Source of the DNA: Akkermansiaceae bacterium
Lineage (GTDB): Bacteria > Verrucomicrobiota > Verrucomicrobiia > Verrucomicrobiales > Akkermansiaceae
DNA: 38,055 nt
Reading direction: 5' to 3'
Assembly (NCBI GenBank): GCA_015061985.1
Contig: SUVN01000021.1
Coordinates: forward strand, 1 to 38,055
The notes beneath the pieces were generated by a model that worked only from the letters and a program-made list of their open reading frames with translations, had not been told where the DNA came from and did no database searches. Below are positions 32,550 to 38,055 of the stretch, piece after piece. The first letter of the stretch is position 1; each line of letters opens with the position of its first letter. The position numbers and the translations under genes are program-made.

Positions 32550-33584
32550 TTAGAAGGTATAGGTCAGAGAGACGCTGCCCACCACACCGAATTCGCGGAA
32601 GGGAACCATGGTAGAGTTCTCCGTGTAGGCCTTGAACTCAGAGCACTCGTTGGCCTTCATACCACCCTCGCCGAGCCAGTTGAAGCTCACACCGGGGGTA
32701 AGGATAAGGTTCTTCTTAATGAACCAGGGGGTAGAGAACTTAATCCAGAAGGCCTGAGTACCGTTATCACAGGCGTTGTAGCGACCATCGAAGTAGTCAG
32801 CCGTGGCGCTCAGGGCAAACTCCAGCACACCGGCCACCTTGATATCTTCAGGCGTACCGACGATGGGAGCCTTGAAGCGCACATACGGTTCAAACCACCA
32901 ACCGCGGATACCCTGGAAGCTCAGGCTCGTGGTCACACCAATGGAAACCCACTTGGCGGGAGTCCACTCCGGAGCGATGAACACCTCATTCACGCAGGAA
33001 GCGCCCTGATCGCGATAGTGCTTGGCCATCACACCCAGCAGACCACCGTGCACGAACTTGTGACCGAAAGCCACGTTCCACTTCTCCTGCGTGTACTTGA
33101 AGTCACTCACGATGGCGAACTCGTTCTCAATGTTGGCCATCTTGATGTGCTTCTTTGCACCCTGTGCCAGCGCAGCATTGTACGCCGGAGTTCCGGGAGC
33201 GGGAACGGGCTTGCCAGCAGCTGCCATACCTGCCAGCTCCTGCGCAGCCAGATAAGCTCCCACATTCGGACCGAAAGTGGGGTTGCCGTACAGAGTGTGG
33301 CCGGAGCAGGGAACCTGATAAGCGATGGTGTTATTGAAAGTCCAGGCACCCTCACGACCGAAATCATAGCTGGTCTTGAGAGCGGTGAAGAATACGCTGT
33401 CACCCTGCGCCACAGAGTGGGACACCACATAGCCGCGGCCGGTGTAGTTCGTAGCATAGCCACCCGTCAGGGAGCCGGAGAGACGCTTGAAATCCGGAGC
33501 CTGCTCAAGAGTAACGGCGGGAGTTCCGGCGAGGGCGGTCGTGCTCAGCAGAGCGGCGGCAATCAGTGTATAGCTAAGTTTCAT
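32550..33584 (-). CDS. Predicted outer-membrane beta-barrel protein
   Basis: The 344 residues start with a signal peptide (MKLSYTLIAAALLSTTALA). The mature part is rich in alternating amphipathic strands with aromatic girdles (GYATNYTGRGYVV, WNVAFGHKF, FWIKFSTPWF) and ends SVSLTYTF, a terminal Phe as recognised by the BAM machinery. A Pro/Ala-rich loop with AAAGKPVPAPGTPAY lies near 118-134. Four to five Cys are present, unusual for a barrel. No family name can be given; a porin-like or structural surface role is inferred. The strong promoter with phased A-tracts upstream suggests an abundant protein. ATG at 33584 without a Shine-Dalgarno site. Confidence 0.8.
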   Translation of the reverse strand: MKLSYTLIAAALLSTTALAGTPAVTLEQAPDFKRLSGSLTGGYATNYTGRGYVVSHSVAQGDSVFFTALKTSYDFGREGAWTFNNTIAYQVPCSGHTLYGNPTFGPNVGAYLAAQELAGMAAAGKPVPAPGTPAYNAALAQGAKKHIKMANIENEFAIVSDFKYTQEKWNVAFGHKFVHGGLLGVMAKHYRDQGASCVNEVFIAPEWTPAKWVSIGVTTSLSFQGIRGWWFEPYVRFKAPIVGTPEDIKVAGVLEFALSATADYFDGRYNACDNGTQAFWIKFSTPWFIKKNLILTPGVSFNWLGEGGMKANECSEFKAYTENSTMVPFREFGVVGSVSLTYTF

Positions 33585-33656
33585 GTGTTATACGTGTTGT
33601 TTTCTTATTGAAGGGATGCGGACTTTCCTGTTACAAGTCGGTCGTTCTCCGAGCTC

Positions 33657-33685
33657 AGATTATCTTTTCTAACCGATATTGTCAA
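33657..33685 (-). promoter_or_regulatory. Promoter of the outer-membrane protein gene
   Basis: On the minus strand a perfect TTGACA (33680-33685), a 17-bp spacer and TAATCT (33657-33662); GATAAT two bases closer is an alternative -10. The leader is about 65 nt. Confidence 0.75.
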
Positions 33686-33717
33686 GAAAATATGCTAGAG
33701 TGTGGTCTATTTCGTGA

Positions 33718-33796
33718 TTTTTTTGCCACTTTTTTGCTGAATTTTGTAATTTTTTGGGAATTTTTGGTATTTTTCTTTGTCATTTACCCTCTTTTT
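33718..33796. promoter_or_regulatory. Phased A/T-tracts upstream of the outer-membrane protein promoter
   Basis: The 374-bp gap 33585-33958 holds no gene. T-tracts (A-tracts on the minus strand) of 4-7 bases lie at 33718, 33730, 33742, 33750, 33761, 33770 and 33792. The first six centres are 9-11.5 bp apart, close to one helical turn. This is the pattern of intrinsically bent DNA or UP elements and sits 35-110 bp upstream of the -35. Confidence 0.6.
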
Positions 33797-33883
33797 CACG
33801 TCATTTGCTTGATTTTTTCATGCGAAATATGCAACTTGAGCATACTCCAGCTTTTTTTCTTCCCGACACAGCTCTTACGGCAT

Positions 33884-33911
33884 AAAAAAAGAACTCCGCG
33901 CAGGAGTTCTT
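33884..33911 (-). terminator. Terminator of the small basic protein gene
   Basis: A 9-bp stem pairs 33889-33897 with 33903-33911; on the minus strand a run of T follows. Confidence 0.85.
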
Positions 33912-33958
33912 CGACAAATTCAGGCCTCAGCCGCCGCAGCAAGGAAACCTGCGGGGCA

Positions 33959-34288
33959 TCAACGCAGAGACCGACCCTTGATAATGGGACGATAAACCGG
34001 ACGGGGTGATGTGCAATACTCGCGCGCGGAAGGAAGCACCGCTTTTTTCACACGCTTTGCGCCGCAGCCGGCGTTCAGGGAACGGGAACGATTAGCCCGC
34101 TCCTGCCTCTCGCTATTTCGGGCCACACGTGCCTGTGCTCCGTCGTTCCCGGTGCGCTTCAGACGCACGGCAACCTGATTAAGCCGCTTACAGAATGCTA
34201 ACGACGGAGTAACAAACGCCGCTTCTGCCACAGATAAAACGGAACTGCATATGAGCACCGACACCACTGTAATAAAAAATCTACACAT
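33959..34288 (-). CDS. Small basic secreted protein, function unknown
   Basis: From the ATG at 34288 it has 109 residues (a GTG four codons upstream is possible). Signal peptide MCRFFITVVSVLICSSVLSVAEA, then a mature part very rich in Arg and Lys with three Cys (in AFCKR, AGCGAK and EYCTS), and a C-terminus PVYRPIIKGRSLR. No family recognised. High basicity suggests binding to an anionic polymer such as LPS, nucleic acid or wall polymer; this is inference. It has its own promoter and terminator. Confidence 0.6.
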   Translation of the reverse strand: MCRFFITVVSVLICSSVLSVAEAAFVTPSLAFCKRLNQVAVRLKRTGNDGAQARVARNSERQERANRSRSLNAGCGAKRVKKAVLPSAREYCTSPRPVYRPIIKGRSLR

Positions 34289-34370
34289 AACCTGTTCCAC
34301 CGAATCAGCTACTCAGATTTTTCGGGAATCACACCACCCGCAAAGTTATCCTCCCCCATTCGGCGGGCCA

Positions 34371-34398
34371 ACCATAGCACATTTTTGAACACATGCAA
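34371..34398 (-). promoter_or_regulatory. Promoter of the small basic protein gene
   Basis: On the minus strand TTGCAT (34393-34398), a 16-bp spacer and TATGGT (34371-34376) with TG one base before the -10 (extended). The leader is about 75 nt. With 34548-34575 it makes up the divergent regulatory region 34289-34644, which has no other recognisable feature. Confidence 0.6.
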
Positions 34399-34547
34399 GC
34401 GAAAACAGCAACATAGTAACCCTGTTTTCGTGTCTGCCAACCTTCCGAGCACTCCCTTTATACTGGCTGTCGCCACACGACAATCATGCTCCTGCCCCCC
34501 GAAATAGAAGAAAAAAGACAAAAAATCAAATTGTCACCATTTTTATC

Positions 34548-34575
34548 TTGTCAAACACATGCGATATGTTATAGT
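34548..34575 (+). promoter_or_regulatory. Promoter of the small lipoprotein gene
   Basis: TTGTCA (34548-34553), a 16-bp spacer and TATAGT (34570-34575) with TG one base before the -10. The leader to the ATG at 34645 is about 62 nt and ends A-rich. Confidence 0.75.
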
Positions 34576-34644
34576 GGGAGAGTTCCCCACCGCGTTATGT
34601 ACGGCGAGCGGAACACATTAACAACAAACCAAAAGAATACAACC

Positions 34645-34773
34645 ATGAAGTACATTACCATGCTCGCCCTTACGGCAGCTGCTTTCGTTTCCTGCCAGCA
34701 GCAGCAACAGCAGCAGACTCCTCCCCCGTCTGACCCCGTTCCGCCGCCCCCCGTGGAACCCGTCAAGAAGTAA
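34645..34773 (+). CDS. 42-residue lipoprotein with poly-Gln tract
   Basis: MKYITMLALTAAAFVSC is a lipoprotein signal with lipobox FVSC (lipidated Cys17). The mature peptide is only about 26 residues: seven consecutive Gln, then a Pro-rich part ending PVEPVKK. A strong promoter upstream and terminator right after support a real gene in spite of its length. Size and composition recall small entericidin- or Lpp-like envelope peptides, but there is no homology I can name. The CAG/CAA run at 34698-34718 may vary in length between strains. Confidence 0.75.
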   Translation: MKYITMLALTAAAFVSCQQQQQQQTPPPSDPVPPPPVEPVKK

Positions 34774-34797
34774 GAGCCTTCAGCAATTTAACAGAAG

Positions 34798-34829
34798 AAG
34801 CGCATCCGAGAATTCGGGTGCGCTTTTTT
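34798..34829 (+). terminator. Terminator of the small lipoprotein gene
   Basis: An 11-bp stem (one G-T pair) pairs 34798-34808 with 34815-34825, followed by T. Confidence 0.85.
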
Positions 34830-34834
34830 CATGT

Positions 34835-34859
34835 AAAAACCCCGCCGGCAGGCGGGGTT
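34835..34859 (-). terminator. Terminator of the M3 oligopeptidase gene
   Basis: A 9-bp GC-rich stem pairs 34838-34846 with 34851-34859; on the minus strand TTTTTAC follows. Back to back with the plus-strand terminator at 34798. Confidence 0.85.
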
Positions 34860-34880
34860 GAGAACAACGTGATGCAGATC

Positions 34881-36965
34881 TCAGCAGATACCGCAGCGTT
34901 TCAGGAGCGCTTCAGGGTCCGGGTCGCGCTGCATGAAATCGCGGAAGAGCTCCGCAGCGGGGCGGGAGTTGCCCTGCGAGAGGATGCAGCGGCGGAAATC
35001 ACGCCCGGTGGCGGGGTTGAAGATACCCTCTTTCGCAAAGCGTGAGAAAGCGTCTGCCTCCAGCATCTCTGCCCATTTGTAGGAGTAATAGCCGGCCTCA
35101 TAGCCGCCGTCAAAGATGTGGGAGAATGCCCGCAGCATGCTGAAGGTCTGCTCGGTGACCGGCACTCGGTAATCAGCCAGGATTTCGCGGTCCACTTCCT
35201 CGATATTGCGGTTAAGATAGGCAGCGGTGTTGGTGTGCAGCTCCAGGTCGAGCTTGCCGAAGCAGAGTTGGCGCATGAAGAAAGAAGCAGCGCCGTAATT
35301 ACGGGCGGCCAGCATCTTGGATTTCAGCTCTGCGGGCATCAGCTCCCCGCTCTGCCAGTGGCGGGCGTAGCGGTCAATGGCTTCACTCTCCCAGGTCCAA
35401 TTTTCGTTAATCTGGCTGGGCAGCTCCACGAAATCCCAGGCCACATTGCAGCCGGAGAGGCTCTTCACCTCCACATTGCTGAGCACCTGGTGCAGCAGGT
35501 GGCCGAACTCGTGGAACACGGTCTCCACCTCATAATGGCTCAGCAGGGCGGGTTTATCCCCCACGGGGCGGCTCATGTTGCCGCACATGAGGGCCAGATG
35601 CGGCACACGCGGAGCGCCGTTCATGGGCGGCAGCCCGGTGGAGAGACAGTTCATCCACGCCCCGGCGCGCTTGGATTCGCGCGGGTACCAGTCGGCATAG
35701 AAAGAGCCGAGGTGCTCGTTACTCTCCTCATCATACACCTCATAGAAGAGCACCTCCGGGTGCCACACCTCCACCGCACCCTCCGGCAGGGTTTCACCCT
35801 CTGCCACACAAGCGGTGGTGCGGGGGACGAAACGGATGCCGTACAACCCGGCGTAGATGGAGAACATGCCGTCCAGCACGCCCTGCATGGAGTAGTAGGG
35901 GCGCAGCTCCTCCGTGTCAAAATCGTAGAGCGCCTTGCGGCGCTTTTCGCTCCAGTAGGAGACGTCCCACGGCTTCATGATGGGGATAGCGGTACCGGTC
36001 TGCTCTTCGGCAAAGCGGCGAATGGCCTCCTGCTCCTCAACAAAAGCACTCTTCACGCGGGCGTGCAGGTCGTTGATGAAATTGAGCGCCGTTGTCCCAC
36101 TGCCGGCCATGCGGCGGGAGGTCACATAATCGGAATAGCGCTCGTAGCCCAACAGAGCAGCCTTTTCTACTCGCAGGCTCAGGATTTTGTTGATAAGCTC
36201 AGCATTATCAAACTCTCCCGTTCCCTTGGCCCCCATGGCGCGCCAGACGCGCTCACGCAGGGATTCGCAGTCCGCAAAGGTCATCACCGGCTGAACGGAG
36301 GTGAATTGCAGCGTGAAGCGCCACTGCGGGGCTTCCTCCGTGCCATGTCCCTTGGCCAGAGCATCAAGCCGCGCTGTTTCGCGGGCGGATTCCGGCAGTC
36401 CGGCAATTTCAGCGGCATCGGCGGTCACATATTCCCAGGCGTTGGTGGAATCCAGCACGTTCTCCCCGAACTTCTGGGAGAGCTGTGCCAGCTCTGTGGA
36501 CAGCTCGGCATAGCGCAGCTTGGCCTCCTCCGGCAAATCGGCCCCACTCTCGCGGAAATCGGCCAGAGTTTCCTGAATGAAGCGCTGTTTTACCGGGGAG
36601 AGTTCCTGCACCCAGGGCTGCGCGGCGGCATTCTTCAGCACGGCGTAGAGGCGGGGATTGAGTGTCACGCTGCTGGAGAACATGACCACCTCCGGCATCA
36701 GCTCATTCATCACCTCGCGGCAGGCGGGGGAATCCATGACGGATTGCAGGTGCGAGAGCCGCTGCCAGCCGCGCATGAGGGCGGCGCTGCTCTCCTCCAT
36801 AGCGGCAAAGGTGTTGTCCCAGGTGGGTTCCTGCACCGCACAGATGGCCTCTATGGCAGCCTTGGCCTGCCCGATGGCCTGCGGGATTTCCACGCGGGCG
36901 CGCTCCGGGGTCAGCCGACTCCACGCCGGCATCAGCGTATCTTCCAGAAAGGGAGTATCAGTCAT
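34881..36965 (-). CDS. M3 family oligopeptidase (PrlC/Dcp type)
   Basis: A zinc metallopeptidase that degrades short peptides in the cytoplasm. It has 694 residues, the usual length of oligopeptidase A (680). The zinc motif HEFGH is at 485-489, preceded by SHYEVETVF and followed by WDFVELPSQINENW with the third ligand Glu. The C-terminal catalytic elements FDGGYEAGYYSYKWAE are present, including the Tyr and Gly substrate-binding loop. No signal peptide. The upstream gap (36966-37230) contains a repeat-like element and no clear promoter was found. Single-gene unit. Confidence 0.95.
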   Translation of the reverse strand: MTDTPFLEDTLMPAWSRLTPERARVEIPQAIGQAKAAIEAICAVQEPTWDNTFAAMEESSAALMRGWQRLSHLQSVMDSPACREVMNELMPEVVMFSSSVTLNPRLYAVLKNAAAQPWVQELSPVKQRFIQETLADFRESGADLPEEAKLRYAELSTELAQLSQKFGENVLDSTNAWEYVTADAAEIAGLPESARETARLDALAKGHGTEEAPQWRFTLQFTSVQPVMTFADCESLRERVWRAMGAKGTGEFDNAELINKILSLRVEKAALLGYERYSDYVTSRRMAGSGTTALNFINDLHARVKSAFVEEQEAIRRFAEEQTGTAIPIMKPWDVSYWSEKRRKALYDFDTEELRPYYSMQGVLDGMFSIYAGLYGIRFVPRTTACVAEGETLPEGAVEVWHPEVLFYEVYDEESNEHLGSFYADWYPRESKRAGAWMNCLSTGLPPMNGAPRVPHLALMCGNMSRPVGDKPALLSHYEVETVFHEFGHLLHQVLSNVEVKSLSGCNVAWDFVELPSQINENWTWESEAIDRYARHWQSGELMPAELKSKMLAARNYGAASFFMRQLCFGKLDLELHTNTAAYLNRNIEEVDREILADYRVPVTEQTFSMLRAFSHIFDGGYEAGYYSYKWAEMLEADAFSRFAKEGIFNPATGRDFRRCILSQGNSRPAAELFRDFMQRDPDPEALLKRCGIC

Positions 36966-37015
36966 TGTTGATTTACGAGTTAAGAATTACGATTGGGGCA
37001 TTTCTAAATACTCTT

Positions 37016-37197
37016 CAAATGGGAACTTAACGAGAAGTACAAAGTCAAATGGACGATGGACAAAGCACAGAATTCCGCTTACTCTGCTCGAACGCAAATG
37101 CTTTGCTATTAACTCTTTGACTACTGCGAGCCGGAGGCTCGCTTAACTTTTCCTTCGTCCATTGTTCTTTATCCATTGTCCTTCATAGTCCCATTTG
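37016..37197. repeat. Imperfect inverted-repeat element (MITE-like)
   Basis: CAAATGGGA (37016-37024) faces TCCCATTTG (37189-37197), and AATGGACGA (37048-37056) faces TCGTCCATT (37155-37163), at matching distances. The centre holds a perfect 7-bp hairpin (37126-37132 with 37136-37142). Just outside, GATTTACGA occurs at 36970 and again near 37228. The AT-richer base composition contrasts with the flanking genes. No ORF is supported. It could be a degenerate MITE or an intergenic repeat family. Confidence 0.55.
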
Positions 37198-37230
37198 TCG
37201 AGCAGTCTTAAGTTTTTAGAGATAATCGAT

Positions 37231-37857
37231 TTACGAATGATGACAGTGGCACTCTCCGCCGCAGTCGCAGTCGTGCCCGTGGTGGTGGTCATGGCCGCAG
37301 GTGCAGTGGTGGTGCTGCCCGTTGTCGCCCTCCGGGTCCAGGTCTGCATCCTCAATCTCCGGCGGCAGCGGCACATCGTCCTCCGGGTGGTAGGGCGGCT
37401 CCAGCTTCGCTGCCAGCGCGGGAGTAGCCGCCACCTCTGCGGCAAAACGCCCGTGAACATTGCGCGTGCGCAGGTTGGCACCGGCGGCCAGCAGGCGGTC
37501 CACAATCGTCTCATAGCCATAGTGAGCCGCCAGATGCAGCGGCGGCTGGCCGTAGGCATTGCGGGCATTCACATCTGCACCGACAGCCAGCAGCAGAATG
37601 ATGAGCCCCTCATCCGGCTCCACTCCCATGGCTGCCAGGTCCGGGGAAAGGTCTATTTCATCCTGCAACAACAGCGTGGCGGCCTGACGCAGCTCGGCGG
37701 GGTCATCACAGCGCATCAGCTCCTCCAGAAACTCCTGCACGGGCTCATCGAAGTCATCCGGATCGAGGTCTGCCGCCATATCGCGCAGCTCCTCAACGGA
37801 AACGCGCGGCTTCTCGTCCTCCTCAATCGTCACACTGTTCCATTGCAAATCACTCAT
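37231..37857 (-). CDS. Ankyrin-repeat protein with His/Cys-rich C-terminal tail
   Basis: The 208 residues have three parts: an acidic N-terminal region (1-75, with DLDPDDFDEP), two or so ankyrin repeats (about 80-150: DEGLIILLLAVGADVNARN, then YGQPPLHLAAHYGYETIVDRLLAAGANLRTRN, then VHGRFAAEVA), and an acidic linker followed by a tail of about 27 residues (182-208) with about 11 His and 6 Cys, in blocks such as HHHCTCGHDHHHGHD and CDCGGECHCHH. The tail is a plausible soft-metal site (Ni, Zn, Cu). No signal peptide; cytoplasmic. Metal storage, sensing or chaperoning is inferred only from the tail. It has its own predicted leaderless promoter. Confidence 0.82.
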   Translation of the reverse strand: MSDLQWNSVTIEEDEKPRVSVEELRDMAADLDPDDFDEPVQEFLEELMRCDDPAELRQAATLLLQDEIDLSPDLAAMGVEPDEGLIILLLAVGADVNARNAYGQPPLHLAAHYGYETIVDRLLAAGANLRTRNVHGRFAAEVAATPALAAKLEPPYHPEDDVPLPPEIEDADLDPEGDNGQHHHCTCGHDHHHGHDCDCGGECHCHHS

Positions 37858-37863
37858 GCGCCT

Positions 37864-37892
37864 ATCCTACCGCAAACTACCCCGAAACGCAA
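37864..37892 (-). promoter_or_regulatory. Promoter of the ankyrin gene, predicted leaderless
   Basis: On the minus strand TTGCGT (37887-37892), a 17-bp spacer and TAGGAT (37864-37869). The -10 ends 6 nt before the ATG at 37857. Confidence 0.55.
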
Positions 37893-37931
37893 CGTCAAAG
37901 AATAGCATACAAGCTCCGTCCCCCCGCCCTT

Positions 37932-37950
37932 ATCGCATTCCAAATGCGAT
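37932..37950. other. Short perfect palindrome upstream of the ankyrin gene
   Basis: ATCGCATT (37932-37939) and AATGCGAT (37943-37950) flank a CCA spacer. It lies about 40 bp upstream of the ankyrin -35 and has no T-run, so it is more like an operator than a terminator. The rest of 37893-38055 is AT-rich with no recognised feature. Confidence 0.4.
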
Positions 37951-38055
37951 GTCCAGCATAATATTCATAAAAATCTCATTAAAAACAAATAAGAGCGCTA
38001 ATCAAGCTACCTCGTAAGTGGTAATTAAATCGACTAAATATCCATACTTTATTGC

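Noticed and set aside
33608..34009. 133-codon open frame in the T-rich region
   Set aside because: Phe-rich translation of the phased T-tracts and of a terminator; no start context and no family resemblance.
35118..36971. 617-codon open frame opposite the M3 peptidase
   Set aside because: Shadow frame; no motifs, and the opposite strand has HEFGH and full family length.
1..38055. tRNA genes, rRNA genes, CRISPR arrays, transposases, prophage genes
   Set aside because: Read for these on both strands; none could be recognised. A tRNA scan would be needed to exclude a tRNA fully.

Overview
The window reads as chromosomal DNA of a Gram-negative, diderm bacterium with about 55-60% GC, most like the Verrucomicrobiota and probably the Akkermansia lineage. 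This is inferred from overall protein character, gene order and promoter style; no rRNA is present to confirm it. Diderm features are an outer-membrane-type protein ending in Phe, lipoproteins, RlpA, and a MurE with the meso-DAP motif DNPR. No tRNA, rRNA, CRISPR array, transposase or prophage gene was recognised.

Layout. (1) 83-2368, minus: polyprenyl diphosphate synthase, serine O-acetyltransferase (cysE) and the N-terminal stub of an FAD-dependent oxidoreductase, all from one good promoter. (2) 2567-3076, plus: an RlpA-like protein. (3) 3263-18509, plus: a division and cell wall (dcw) cluster, mraZ-rsmH-ftsL-ftsI-ftsI paralogue-murE-murF-mraY-murD-LysM protein-ftsW-murG-L,D-transpeptidase. 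It is compact, with several ATGA overlaps, and lacks murC, murB, ddl and ftsQAZ here. (4) 18563-21036, plus: a large secreted protein with an internal duplication and a NimA-like flavin-binding protein. (5) 21148-22347, minus: kbl. (6) 22500-22613: a candidate small RNA with a strong terminator. (7) 22686-27685, plus: dnaX, ybaB and a three-gene ABC export system. (8) 27821-28237, plus: an isolated, strongly signalled small gene. (9) 28308-30043, minus: a Sel1 protein, an orphan ABC-2 permease and a RelE/ParE-fold-like protein. (10) 30212-33584, minus: an Aas-like acyl-activating protein and an outer-membrane protein. (11) 33959-34773: a small basic secreted protein and a 42-residue lipoprotein, divergent. 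(12) 34881-37857, minus: an M3 oligopeptidase, a noncoding inverted-repeat element and an ankyrin protein with a His/Cys-rich tail.

How the genes work together. Most of the window builds, polymerises and remodels peptidoglycan. MurE, MurF and MurD make the muropeptide, MraY and MurG make lipid I and II, and FtsW with FtsI polymerise and cross-link at the septum with FtsL. An L,D-transpeptidase, a LysM protein and RlpA are likely wall-remodelling or wall-binding partners. The polyprenyl synthase may make the lipid carrier or a quinone tail.

Most striking points. The second FtsI copy has lost the catalytic Ser and Lys and the SxN Asn, so it looks like a pseudo-transpeptidase, yet its 3' end is almost identical to ftsI. 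The Aas-like protein has lost the HX4D motif of its acyltransferase domain. RsmH carries a roughly 180-residue N-terminal extension. The mraZ promoter is overlain by helically spaced AGTGT boxes. At least five genes have a -10 box ending 6-7 nt before the start codon, which predicts leaderless mRNAs in a genome that hardly uses Shine-Dalgarno sites.
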